From Streptomyces sp. NBC_01549 (GTDB taxonomy: Bacteria > Actinomycetota > Actinomycetes > Streptomycetales > Streptomycetaceae), in NCBI RefSeq assembly GCF_026339955.1, contig NZ_JAPEPW010000003.1:310001-374000 (forward strand): a DNA stretch of 64,000 bases. Reading direction: 5' to 3'. Below the pieces are notes generated by a model. The model had not been told where the DNA came from. It did no database searches and saw only the letters and a program-made list of their open reading frames with translations. Shown in pieces: positions 18,342 to 27,605 of this stretch. How positions within the stretch are numbered: the stretch's first letter is position 1; every line of letters begins with the position of its first letter. The translations under genes and the position numbers were made by a program.

Positions 18342-19330
18342 AGTTCCTCGATGCGGGTGGCGAGGAGTTTGCGCTGGTCGAGCACGGATTTCAACTGGTC
18401 GGCGAGGCTGGGGACGATCAGGGCCGCGGCATCGGTGCCGGGCACGACGACGGTCTGCTCGTCGAGGGCTGTGAAGGTGTCGTCGACCAGACGCTCGGCC
18501 ATCCGCGGGGCCTTGGCGCGTATCAGATTGACCAGCCGACGGCGTCCCGCCTTTCTCAACTGGGCGGGGGAGCCGAACTGTTGGAGCATCAGCAGCACTG
18601 CCGGGTGCTGATGCGCGGGCCCAGCACCCGTTCCAGCGAGGGATGGATCTGGGTGAGCAGGCCCCTCAGCCGGTTGCTGATGCGGGTGGCTTCACCGGCG
18701 AGATCGTCGTCGAAGCCGACGATCATCTCCAGCTCGGCGATCGTCTCGTCGGCGAGCTCGATGGACCGCAACGTGTGCGGCATGGCGCGGGCGGCGTCCG
18801 CGATGATGAACGCGTCGCGGGCGTCGGTCTTGGCTTCGCCGGGATAGAGGTCGGCGATCCGCCGCATGGTCAGGCCCGGCAGATAGGCCACCTTGCAGCC
18901 CGTGTCGCGGGCCACGGCCAGCGGCAGGGCACCAATCGAGGCAGGCTGGTCGACGACCACCAGTACGGTGCCGTGCTTGGCTTGTAGCTTGGCAAAGACC
19001 TCGCGCAGCTTCGGCTCGCTGTTGGGCAGTCGCTTGTCGAACGCCTTCTTCCCGGCAGGGGTCAGCGCGGTGGCGTGGTGTTCGCCCTTGCCGACGTCCA
19101 GGCCGAGGAAAGCGCCGATGTCACTGGTGTCGATCACGTGCACTCTCCGGTCGTACCCGTCCCGGCCTCACCTGCGGCACCAGTTGCCGGCATCCACATT
19201 ACGAAGAGCCTCCCAGCCTCCCCGGAGGGAGTCGGTGGTCATGCCCCTAATCAGCGGTCTACCAGTGCCTCCGGGCCCGGTGACACCACCCCCCGGATCA
19301 TCAACGACAGGGGGACGAAGTCATGCCGGT
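18338..19330 (-). mobile_element. Truncated IS110-family element
   Basis: The transposase starts at ATG 19143 with the DEDD RuvC-like domain (FLGLDVGKGEHHATALT; VVVDQPASIGALPLA; GEAKTDARDAFIIADAAR). A frame change near 18598 moves the following helical segment (MLLMLQQFGSPAQLRKAGRR) to another frame. The C-terminal serine-containing domain is missing, because the sequence switches to an AfsR-like gene at about 18338. Bases 19144 to about 19330 form the non-coding left part, which in active IS110 elements encodes the bridge RNA. The exact left boundary cannot be set by eye. The element is dead as it stands. Confidence 0.78.
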
Positions 19331-19550
19331 CCCGGAGGCCGGGAACCCCGTTGCGGGGCAGAGGAAGACGGTAATGGGGAGGTCCCAGACGACACAGCTG
19401 GAACGCGCATCGGTCGCGGGCGGTGAGGGCGGGTCGGGGCCTCGAAATGGGGAGATTCATGACCATGGTGCTCTACGCGTTCAGCAGGGCAAGGGCCTGT
19501 CCGGGCACCGGCTCGGGCTTCGCCGGTCATCGTGCTCGGCCGACCGCCAT

Positions 19551-21927
19551 ATGACGCACGCGGCCGAAACGCGGAGACCCTCAGCCAGGCCCACGACCGG
19601 TCCTTCCGGCAGTCGGGAGCACCGCCCCCCGGGGGAGACGCTGCACTTCGCCGTGCTGGGTCCGGTACGCGCCTGGCGGGCCGATGTCGAGCTGCGCCTG
19701 GGGCCCCCGCAGCAGCAGGCGTTCGCGGCGTTGCTGCTGGCGAGCGCCGGTCGGCCCGTCACCGTCGCGGAAGTCGTCGACATGTTGTGGGGGCAGGATC
19801 CGCCGTCGAGCGCGGTCAATGTCGTACGCCGCTATGTGGGGGCGCTACGCCGCGTGCTGGAGCCGGGGCTGCCTCGGATGGCGACCGGAAGATGGCTGCT
19901 CCGAGAGGGCGGCGGATACCGGCTGAACGTCGGCGTCACCACACTTGACCTGCTGCGCTCGTGACCTGCGCACGCAGGCGCGTGCGGCCGACCGGGTGGA
20001 CGGTTCTGCGTACGCCCTCGAGCTGTACGCGCAAGCCCTGGCGCTGTGGTGCGGTCACGCGGCGGCCGGGATACCGGCTCAGGCTCGCAGCCACCCCGTG
20101 TTCGCGGGACTCGACGGCGAGCGTCTGGCCACGGTCAAGGAGGCCGCCGACGCGGCCCTGCGCTGCGGCCGCGCGGAACCGGTGCTGGCTCAACTCCAGG
20201 GCCTGGCCGACGACCATCCCCTTGACGAACCGCTGCACAGCCGGCTGATCCGGGCGCTGACGCTGACGGGCCAGCAGGCCCAGGCTCTGGAGACCTATCA
20301 GAAAATCCGGGTGCTTTTGGCCGAGGAGTTGGACGTCGAGCCCTCCTCCGAGTTGCTGGCCGCTCACCGCGAAGTGCTGAGTGCGCGGTCCGCACCCACT
20401 CCCCCGACGCCCTTCGCGGCCTCGGACAGTGATGGCTCAACCGGCCGGGCCGCTGCTCCCGAGACGGCCTCCCCGGCTCGTGACGACCTGCTCGTGCCGC
20501 TGCCCCGGCCGGCCCAACTCCCGGCCGCTTACGAACACTTCGCAGGTCGCGAGGCCGAGATCGACCACATGCTGCACCGCCTTCCGGCCGTCCAGGGCCA
20601 CGGTGGACCCGGGACCACCATGGTGATCAACGCGATCGGCGGCATGGCCGGAGTGGGCAAGACCACCTTGGCCGTCCAGGTGGCCCATCGGGTGGCGGAC
20701 CGATTCCCGGACGGCCAGCTCTACGTCAATCTGCGGGGATTCGATCTCCACGGCGCGGCCATGGACCCGGCGGAAGCCGTACGCGGTTTCCTCGAGGCCC
20801 TGGGAGTCAGCCGCAAGCAGATACCCGACAGCCTGGAAGCCCAGGCGGCTCTGTATCGAAGCCTCCTCGCGGACCGACGCGTCCTGGTCCTGCTGGACAA
20901 CGCCCGCGACGCCGACCAAGTACGTCCGCTGCTGCCCGGCGCCGCCGGCTGCCTGGTCCTGATCACCAGTCGCAATCAGCTGACGAGCCTGGTGGTGGCC
21001 GGCGGCGCGCACCCCCTCACCCTGGACCTGCTGTCTCCGAAAAACGCCAGGCAGTCACTCGTACGACGTCTCGGGGCCGACCGGGTGGCCGCCGAACCTG
21101 CTGCCGTCGACACGATCATCTCCCTCTGCGGGGGGCTGCCACTGGCGCTGTCCATCATCACGGTCCGCGCCCTGATGAACCCGACGTTCCCCCTGTCCGG
21201 CATCGCAGCGGAACTCATGGAGGCGAACGGAAGCCTCGACGCCTTCGACGGCCTCGACGCGGCGACAGATGTGCGGACAGTGTTCGGCTGGTCGTACCGC
21301 ACTCTGACCGGCGAAGCGGCCCGGCTGTTCCGGCTCTTGTCCCTGCATCCCGGGCCGGACATCGGGACACACGCGGCCGCCGCACTCGCGGACCGCCCAA
21401 CCGTCCGGGTCCGTTCCCTGCTGGCCGAACTGACGCGCACGCACCTCCTCACCGAGGAGGCCCCGGGCCGATACCGCTTCCATGACCTCCTGCGCGCGTA
21501 TGCGAACGAACTCGCCCGTGCCGAGGACGGCGAGGGGGACAGCGAGGAGGAACGGCGCGACGCACTGTGCCGCATGCTCGATCACTATCTGCTCACCGCG
21601 CATGCCAGCGCCCCCCTTCTCGATCCGGCGGGTGTCTTCCCCTCGCCGACCCCGTCGCCGGAGACAACGGGGACCCCGGTGGCCCTGGGGGACGCCGAGT
21701 CCGCCCTCAGCTGGTTCAGTGCGGAGCGGCTCGTCCTGCTGGAAGTGGTGCGGCAGTCGGTGGACGCCGGGCTCGGCGGCCACGCGTGGCAACTGGCGCG
21801 GCTGCTGGACCCGGTGCACGAACGGTTCGGGCACTGGCACGACTGGGCGGACCTCCAGCGCGTCGCCCTCGCCGCGGCCCCGCTGCCGCGCCGGGCCTGC
21901 AGGTCCCCGGCGACGGCGGCGGCGTGA
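19551..21927 (+). pseudogene. AfsR/SARP-type regulator, frameshifted and C-terminally truncated
   Basis: The gene begins with an OmpR-like winged-helix domain (LHFAVLGPVRAW, LGPPQQQAFAALLLASAGR, VVDMLWGQDPPSSAVNVVRRYVGALR). It then changes frame at about 19956-19966, right after TTLDLLR, and continues as a BTAD domain (ARDLRTQARAAD...LDVEPSSELLAAHREVL) and an NB-ARC NTPase (GGMAGVGKTTLA, LLDNARDADQV, ITSRNQ). The TPR region expected after WADLQRVALAA is absent and the frame ends abruptly at 21927. ATG 19551 is the most plausible start but has no strong ribosome site. SARP/AfsR proteins usually activate antibiotic clusters; no such cluster is present here. Confidence 0.8.
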
Positions 21928-22457
21928 CCTCACCCGCTGTTCCCACCACGGCCTGTCTGGTCCGGGCAGGCACGAACGACGGCAACCGGCCCGTGTTCGT
22001 CGACCTCAGCCGCCTGGACGGCGTCCTCAGCGTGACCGGTGAGAAGACAGTGGCCCGTGACGTCGTACAGAACCTGCTGGCGGAGATCGCCCGCACCCGC
22101 CCCGGCACACCGGTGACCGTACTGCGGGGAACGGCCGACGCTCCGCCGCTCGCCGTATCGCCGAGCCTCCAGCAGCTGCCGCAGGTCACCCCCCAGGCCG
22201 TGGCCGTTCCGGTCCCCGCACACGGAACGGTGCGCGCCGCCGCCGCGCGCCGGCCGCTCAGGGGCCTGGTCGTGGTGGCGGGTACGCCGAACGGGCGGGA
22301 GGCCGCCGAACTGGCAGCCCTGTGCGGCCCGGGCGGCGCGGGCTGGACCGGACTCGTCTACGGGGAAGCCCAGGACGCGCACTGGCGCTGGTACACCGAC
22401 GGTGACGGCCGCGTCGACATCCCTGTGCTGGACCTGAAACTCACGGTGCCCGCCTGA
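21924..22457 (+). CDS. Unknown protein fragment after AfsR-like gene
   Basis: This frame overlaps the AfsR stop by four bases (GTGA) and encodes 177 residues with plausible composition: VFVDLSRLDGVLSVTGEKT and LAEIARTRPGTPVTVLRGT, ending in HWRWYTDGDGRVDIPVLDLK. I cannot assign a family. Because the preceding regulator lacks its TPR part, this may be the C-terminal piece of a larger protein joined here by deletion, with the GTGA overlap fortuitous. No ribosome site supports the GTG. Confidence 0.4.
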   Translation: MTSPAVPTTACLVRAGTNDGNRPVFVDLSRLDGVLSVTGEKTVARDVVQNLLAEIARTRPGTPVTVLRGTADAPPLAVSPSLQQLPQVTPQAVAVPVPAHGTVRAAAARRPLRGLVVVAGTPNGREAAELAALCGPGGAGWTGLVYGEAQDAHWRWYTDGDGRVDIPVLDLKLTVPA

Positions 22458-22582
22458 GCGGGGCGCCGGCCCGTCACCGGTGGACGTCGCGATCTTCCGA
22501 CAGCGGGCCGGCACCATCACCGACAAGCGACCAAGGCTCACCGTTCACTCGTTACGGCCCCGGGGCGACGGGAGGCGGCCGC

Positions 22583-24316
22583 TCAGCGGCTCTCTCGGTG
22601 GGCGTGTGCTTCGGCCAGCAGGAGGTAGCTGCTGGCGGTCCAGGTGTAGGCGCGGTCGCGTAGGCCCGTTCCGGTGAGGGCGTCGAAGTTCTCGGCGAAG
22701 CCGTGGGTTTCGCACAGGGCGCGGAAGCGGGCGCTGATGTCGTCCGCGAGGCGCTGGTGGCCGGCGCGGCGCAGGCCGTCCTCGACGAGGACGGTGGCGG
22801 GGGCCCAGATCGGGCCGCGCCAGTAGCCGTCGGCGAGATAGTGCGGTGAGGTGGGCAGTTCGGTGGCGAGGCCGTACGGGGTCAGATGGGCCTTGATGTG
22901 ATCGGCCAGCGCGCTGCCGACCTCGCCGGGCAGGTGCTCGCCCAGCACGATGGGCATCAGGTCGAGGAGGCTGGCGCTGCTCCAGGTGTCCCCGGTGGCG
23001 ACCGACCGGGCGACGAACCTGTCGCCGGTCCAGAGTTGGTCGAACAGCGCCGTCTGGGTCGCCTCGGCTGCGGCAGTCCACCGGCGCGCCTCCTCCGACT
23101 TTCCCAACTCCTCAGCCAATGCCGCGAGTTCGTGCAGTTGGAGGACGAGGAAGGCGGCGAGGTCGGCGGTGACGACAACCCGCTCGGGATCGAAGGTGGT
23201 GGCGTTGTCCCAGCCACTGTCGTTGCCGTGCTGGTAGTAGGGCAGTTGGGTGTCGGGGGCTCTTCGCGCGGTGAGCCAGAAGTCGGTCCAGCGCTCCAAC
23301 CGGGCGTATGTCTGGGCCAATTCGTCCTGGTGGGGAGGGGGCAACAGGCGGCGCAGGTGAGCGAAGGCCCAGCCGTGGATGGGCGGCTTGACGAAGTTGT
23401 AGAGCACTTCGGAGTGGGTGACCGAGTCGGGCAGGGCGCCGCCGTCGTCCTGGTGGTCGAAGGGCAGGTGGTACTGGTCCAGAGCGAGTTCGGGGTAACC
23501 GGATGCCAAGGCAAGGGCGTTGAAGCAGTGGTCCCAGCTCCAGACCTTGTCCATCCAGTGCTTGGACATCAGCACGGCGGGCCGGTTGACCAGGCCCGCC
23601 GGGCGTACGGTCGCCGACCAGACGACGTAGGCGGCGAGTTCGGCGGCCGGTGTGGCGGACGAGCGCCAGGGGGCCACCGCGTCGACGAAATCCGCGAACG
23701 CGCCCCGAACGGACTCCACGATGTCGTCGAAGGCCGCCGAGGACGCGTACGGCGGGCGGGCGGTGTCGAGTTCCTCGATCGCGATCTCCCAGGTCCCGCC
23801 CGCCTGTGCCGTCACGGTGAGACCGCGGTCGCTGCTGCTCAGCGCCTGATCTCCGGCCGGCTCCGCGATGGTGCCGGACAGCAGGGTGACGCGGTAACGG
23901 CGTCCGGTCTCGTACGAGGTGAACACGTGTGCCCGAGCCGCCGGGTCGTGGAAGAAGTACGTGCCGCTGAACGGAGTCAGGGTGTGCGCGGCGGCGAAGA
24001 CATCGACGCCCAGCCCGCTCCCCCGCAGACGAACGGTGTCCGCGGACTCGTAGGCGAGGTCGACGCGCCCGCTCTCGCCGATCCAGCTGAGCAGGCCCGG
24101 TATCGCCTCGACGCGGGTCTCGGCACGTTCGCCCGAAGTCGTGTTCAGGGGGGCCAGGCGCAGGACGGCGTGCATGCCGTTCTGGTGCGAGACGAGGTGG
24201 AGGTCCTCGGCGTACGTCTTCTCCGCCACCACGGGCGAGATGTCGAACCAGGATCCGTAGGTACTGAAGGGGATGTCGTGGACGGAGAAGGCCGGGCCGG
24301 ACGAGGCGGCGGTCAT
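22583..24316 (-). CDS. Six-hairpin glycosidase, GH63/trehalase-like
   Basis: This 577-residue protein has no signal peptide. An N-terminal beta-rich domain (about 1-210) is followed by an (alpha/alpha)6 barrel. Conserved pieces are KVWSWDHCFNALALASGYPE, FDHQDDGGALPDSV, ADGYWRGPIWAPATVLVEDG and ENFDALTGTG, which match the GH63/amylo-alpha-1,6-glucosidase-like superfamily that includes mannosylglycerate and kojibiose-type hydrolases. It sits just downstream of the ABC importer genes and probably hydrolyses the imported oligosaccharide in the cytoplasm. The exact substrate cannot be read from the sequence. ATG 24316 was chosen as the first start followed by conserved sequence; no strong ribosome site is visible. 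Confidence 0.82.
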   Translation of the reverse strand: MTAASSGPAFSVHDIPFSTYGSWFDISPVVAEKTYAEDLHLVSHQNGMHAVLRLAPLNTTSGERAETRVEAIPGLLSWIGESGRVDLAYESADTVRLRGSGLGVDVFAAAHTLTPFSGTYFFHDPAARAHVFTSYETGRRYRVTLLSGTIAEPAGDQALSSSDRGLTVTAQAGGTWEIAIEELDTARPPYASSAAFDDIVESVRGAFADFVDAVAPWRSSATPAAELAAYVVWSATVRPAGLVNRPAVLMSKHWMDKVWSWDHCFNALALASGYPELALDQYHLPFDHQDDGGALPDSVTHSEVLYNFVKPPIHGWAFAHLRRLLPPPHQDELAQTYARLERWTDFWLTARRAPDTQLPYYQHGNDSGWDNATTFDPERVVVTADLAAFLVLQLHELAALAEELGKSEEARRWTAAAEATQTALFDQLWTGDRFVARSVATGDTWSSASLLDLMPIVLGEHLPGEVGSALADHIKAHLTPYGLATELPTSPHYLADGYWRGPIWAPATVLVEDGLRRAGHQRLADDISARFRALCETHGFAENFDALTGTGLRDRAYTWTASSYLLLAEAHAHRESR

Positions 24317-24398
24317 GTGGCGTGACTCGTTTCTGGAGCAGGAGGCAACGTCGACTGATGTACGGAGGGTTGAGCCGTCGTGGTGGGGTCGGGGGGAC

Positions 24399-25223
24399 TC
24401 AGTCCTTGACGGCACCGGCGGTCACGCCGGCGGCGACGTAGCGCTGGGCGAGGACGAGGATCACCGCGGCGGGCAGCGAGGCCACGACGGCGGTGGCCAT
24501 GATGGCGTTCCACTCCTGGTTGTTGTTGCCGATGTAGTGGTAGATGCCGAGGGTGATCGGCTCGTGTGCGCCGCCGTTGACCAGGGTGCCGGCGAAGACG
24601 AAGTCGGACCAGGACCACAGGAACGCGAACAGCGACACCGTGACGACGGCGTTGCGGCTCATCGGCAGCACGATCGACCAGAAGGTGCGCAGGGGCCCGG
24701 CGCCGTCCGTCCTGGCGGCCTGGAGCAGCTCGCCGGGGATGCCGGACATGAACGCGGTGAAGATGAGCACTGCGAAGGGAACGGCCAGGGTGGAGTCGGC
24801 GACGATCAGGCCGGGGACGGACTGGAGCACGCCGAGGCTGAGGTAGATGGCGTAGAAGCCCATCGCCATGATGATGCCGGGGATCATCTGGGCGGCCAGC
24901 AGGACGAAGCTCAGGACGCCACCGCCACGTGGGCGCAGCTTGGCCAGCGCGTATCCGGCGGGGGCGGCCAGTGCCACGGTCAGCGCGACAGTGCCCAGGG
25001 CGACGACGAGGCTGGTTGCGAGGTAGGGCAGCTGCTCGTCGAGGACGGTGCGGTAGCCGGCCAGGGTGCCGTGGACCGGCAGCAGGTCCGGCGGGCTCTT
25101 GCGCATGTCCTGGTCGCGGGTGACGGAGACGTTGAGCATCCAGTAGACCGGGAAGAGCATGATCGCGGTCAGCAGCACGCCGATCGTGGTCTTTCCCCAC
25201 GTACGCCTGCGGTTTCGGCTCAT
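24399..25223 (-). CDS. Carbohydrate ABC transporter permease (MalG-type)
   Basis: This 274-residue inner-membrane protein has six hydrophobic segments and the MalG-type coupling loop (LLQAARTDGAGPLRTFWSIVLPMS, EAA-like loop about 170-193). It is the second permease of a CUT1 sugar importer. The ATG overlaps the stop of the first permease gene (ATGA at 25223-25220), indicating coupling. The ATPase is not encoded here; CUT1 systems of Streptomyces commonly share the MsiK ATPase made elsewhere. Confidence 0.88.
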   Translation of the reverse strand: MSRNRRRTWGKTTIGVLLTAIMLFPVYWMLNVSVTRDQDMRKSPPDLLPVHGTLAGYRTVLDEQLPYLATSLVVALGTVALTVALAAPAGYALAKLRPRGGGVLSFVLLAAQMIPGIIMAMGFYAIYLSLGVLQSVPGLIVADSTLAVPFAVLIFTAFMSGIPGELLQAARTDGAGPLRTFWSIVLPMSRNAVVTVSLFAFLWSWSDFVFAGTLVNGGAHEPITLGIYHYIGNNNQEWNAIMATAVVASLPAAVILVLAQRYVAAGVTAGAVKD

Positions 25224-26203
25224 GACAGCGCCTGCTTTCTCTGCACCCGTACGTAGACCAGGCCGAAGAGCAGCGCGGCGACGACGAGCAGATTGCCGAC
25301 GGCCGCGCCCGGGCCGAAGGCGGGCAGGAGGTTGCCGAAGCCGAGTTGGTAGGACCAGGTGGCGAAGGTGGTGGACGAGTCCGCCGGGCCGCCCTTGGTC
25401 ATGATCCAGATGATGTCGAAGACCTTGAGGGTGTAGACCAGCCCCAGCAGCAGCGTGATCGCCGACACCGGTCGCAGCAGCGGGAAGGTGATGCGCCAGA
25501 ACCGCTGCCAGGCGTTCGCGCCGTCGAGAGCGGCGGCCTCGTACAGACCGACCGGGATGGACTGCAGGCCGCTGTAGAGCACGACCAGGTTGAACGGGAC
25601 ACCGATCCAGATGTTCGCGATGATCACCGAGGCCAGCGACCAGGACGGCGAGGTCAGCCAGTTCACCGGAGCGATGCCGACGGCGTGCAGGGTGGCGTTG
25701 ACGACGCCGGACTCGCTGTTGAGCATCCACGACCAGGTCGAGGCCGACACGATCAGTGGCAGCAGCCAGGGCACGAGGAACAGCGCGCGCAGGGTGGCAG
25801 AGAGCCGGAAGTGCTGGTTGAAGAAGACCGCGAGGGCCAGGCCGATGGCGTACTGGAAGAGCAGACATACGGCGGTGAAGATGGCGGTGTGCAGCAGGGC
25901 CGGGGCGAAGGTCGGATCATCGAAGACGGTGCGGTAGTTCTTCAGGCCCGTGAACGGGGCGTCGCCCTGGACGAAGGAGCGGACGGTGTAGTTGCGCAGG
26001 CTCAGGTCGAGGTTGCGGTAGAGCGGATAGGCGTAGAAGAGGGCGAGGTAGACGGTCACCGGGGCGAGAAACCCCCAGGCGGCCCACTGGGTGGAGATGG
26101 GCCGGCGGCGTTTCCCGCTGCGGGCCGGGGGCGGGGAGGCGGGGGCCGTCCCGTTCCGGACGTGCGCGGACCGGTGATCCGGCGGATGTGTCGTCAGTTT
26201 CAT
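25220..26203 (-). CDS. Carbohydrate ABC transporter permease (MalF-type)
   Basis: This 327-residue membrane protein has six predicted helices, starting with GFLAPVTVYLALFYAYPLYRN, and an EAA-like loop YEAAALDGANAWQRFWRITFPLL (about 223-245) typical of MalF-type CUT1 permeases. It pairs with the MalG-type protein encoded next. ATG 26203 is the likely start; GTG 26212, three codons earlier, is possible. It lies directly after the binding-protein gene. Confidence 0.88.
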   Translation of the reverse strand: MKLTTHPPDHRSAHVRNGTAPASPPPARSGKRRRPISTQWAAWGFLAPVTVYLALFYAYPLYRNLDLSLRNYTVRSFVQGDAPFTGLKNYRTVFDDPTFAPALLHTAIFTAVCLLFQYAIGLALAVFFNQHFRLSATLRALFLVPWLLPLIVSASTWSWMLNSESGVVNATLHAVGIAPVNWLTSPSWSLASVIIANIWIGVPFNLVVLYSGLQSIPVGLYEAAALDGANAWQRFWRITFPLLRPVSAITLLLGLVYTLKVFDIIWIMTKGGPADSSTTFATWSYQLGFGNLLPAFGPGAAVGNLLVVAALLFGLVYVRVQRKQALS

Positions 26204-26213
26204 CGGACGCACG

Positions 26214-27461
26214 TCACTTGGCCGCGGCCTGCGCCGAAGTGAGCGCGTCCTTGGGCGACTCGGACCCGCTGAGGGCCGACTGGACGGCCTTCCACATCTG
26301 CTCGGAGATCTTGGGGTACTTGGTGCCCAGATCGTCACTGGTGCGGCCCTTGGCCGCCTTGACCGCCTGCACCCACGGCTTCAGTTCGGTGTTCGCGGCC
26401 ACCTGCTTGTCCTGGACCTCGCCGGTCGGAGCCACGTAGGACAGGGTGGTGTCGGTGTCGTACAGGTTGTCGGTGCTGGTCAGGCAGGTCGCCAGCTTCT
26501 GGGAGGTGGCGTAGCGGCCGGTGTCCTGCTGGACCGGGATGGTCATGAACTCTCCGCCGGTCGGGGCCGAGGCGTTGCCTCCGGTGGCGGACGGGATGGG
26601 AAGCACCCCGTAGTCGAGGCCGGCCTTCTTGGCGTTGCCGAGTTGCCAGGTGCCGTTCTCGCTGAACGCGTAGTCGCCGCTGGCGAACTCCTGCCAGCTG
26701 GTGGTCTGGGTGTTGTTGAGCACCGAGTTGGGGGCGTAGCCGTTCTTCAGCCAGTCCTTCCACAGCGACAGCGCGGACACGGCCTGGGAGGAGTCCAGTT
26801 CGGTCAGCTTGGCGCCCGCTCCCCAGAACCAGGGCAGGAACTGGAAGCTGCCCTCCTCTGTGCCGATCGCGGAGAAGGTGATGCCCTTCTTGCCCGCCTT
26901 CTTGACCTGTTCCAGTGCCGCCGTCAGTGACGTCCAGTCCTTGACCGAGGCGATGTCGACGCCAGCCTCCTTCAGCACCTTCTTGTTGTAGTAGAGGGCG
27001 AGGGTGTTGGCGCCGATCGGCGTGCCGTAGGTCTTGCCGCCCGACTGTCCGGCCGCCAGCAGGTTGGGGTCGGCCTTCGAAGTGTCCAGCTTGTTGTCCG
27101 CGGTCGTGGTGAGCACGCCGGCCTCGGCCAGGGTCGACACGACCGGGTTGTCGACGATGAGGACGTCCGGCGAGTTGCCCTGCTGCGCGGCCAGCAGCGT
27201 CTTGTTGCCGAGGTCGCTGGTGTCGAAGCCGGTCCGCTTGATCTTCACGTCGGCCTTGGCACCGCACTGGTCGAGCAGCTTCGCCCAGGCCGAGCTCTTG
27301 TCGAACTGCGGGTAGGGGTCCCAGATGGTGTACGTGCCGCTGCCGGCTCCCTTGGTGTCGGTGCTGCCCGAGCCGGAGGAGCAGGCGGTGGCGCTGACGG
27401 CGACGGCCAGGGCGGTGAGGGCGGCGGCGGTCAGACGGCGCCGTCTGGAGGAGGCGTTCAT
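26214..27461 (-). CDS. Sugar ABC transporter substrate-binding lipoprotein
   Basis: This 415-residue protein begins with a lipoprotein signal peptide (arginines, LTALAVAVSATAC, lipid-modified Cys at about residue 27) followed by a low-complexity linker and a CUT1-type extracellular solute-binding domain (YTIWDPYPQFDKSS; NTLALYYNKKVLKEAGVD; FSENGTWQLGNAKKAGLDYG). It would capture a sugar or oligosaccharide outside the membrane and deliver it to the two permeases. ATG 27461 is preceded by AAAAAAGGAATC, a good ribosome site. A degenerate copy of the LacI palindrome lies at 27539-27550 in its promoter region. Confidence 0.9.
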   Translation of the reverse strand: MNASSRRRRLTAAALTALAVAVSATACSSGSGSTDTKGAGSGTYTIWDPYPQFDKSSAWAKLLDQCGAKADVKIKRTGFDTSDLGNKTLLAAQQGNSPDVLIVDNPVVSTLAEAGVLTTTADNKLDTSKADPNLLAAGQSGGKTYGTPIGANTLALYYNKKVLKEAGVDIASVKDWTSLTAALEQVKKAGKKGITFSAIGTEEGSFQFLPWFWGAGAKLTELDSSQAVSALSLWKDWLKNGYAPNSVLNNTQTTSWQEFASGDYAFSENGTWQLGNAKKAGLDYGVLPIPSATGGNASAPTGGEFMTIPVQQDTGRYATSQKLATCLTSTDNLYDTDTTLSYVAPTGEVQDKQVAANTELKPWVQAVKAAKGRTSDDLGTKYPKISEQMWKAVQSALSGSESPKDALTSAQAAAK

Positions 27462-27538
27462 CGCGGGATTCCTTTTTTGGGCGTGCGGGTGCCGAGGCAT
27501 GGGGTGATGAGGAGAAACGGACACGGCGAACGGCGCTG

Positions 27539-27550
27539 TGGGCCGGTTCG
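27539..27550. promoter_or_regulatory. Degenerate LacI operator upstream of importer
   Basis: TGGGCCGGTTCG matches nine of twelve bases of the palindrome CGAACCGGTTCG, with the right half-site perfect. It lies about 80 bp upstream of the binding-protein start, so the importer operon may be under weaker control by the same regulator. Confidence 0.45.
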
Positions 27551-27605
27551 AGCGGCCGGTGAGGTGAGGAGATCTGTGTGAGTGAAGAGGGTTACGTCGG
27601 TGCGG

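Noticed and set aside
19144..19550. Protein genes in the gap between IS110 and the AfsR-like gene
   Set aside because: Open frames here lack ribosome sites and domains; the IS110 non-coding end explains most of the stretch.
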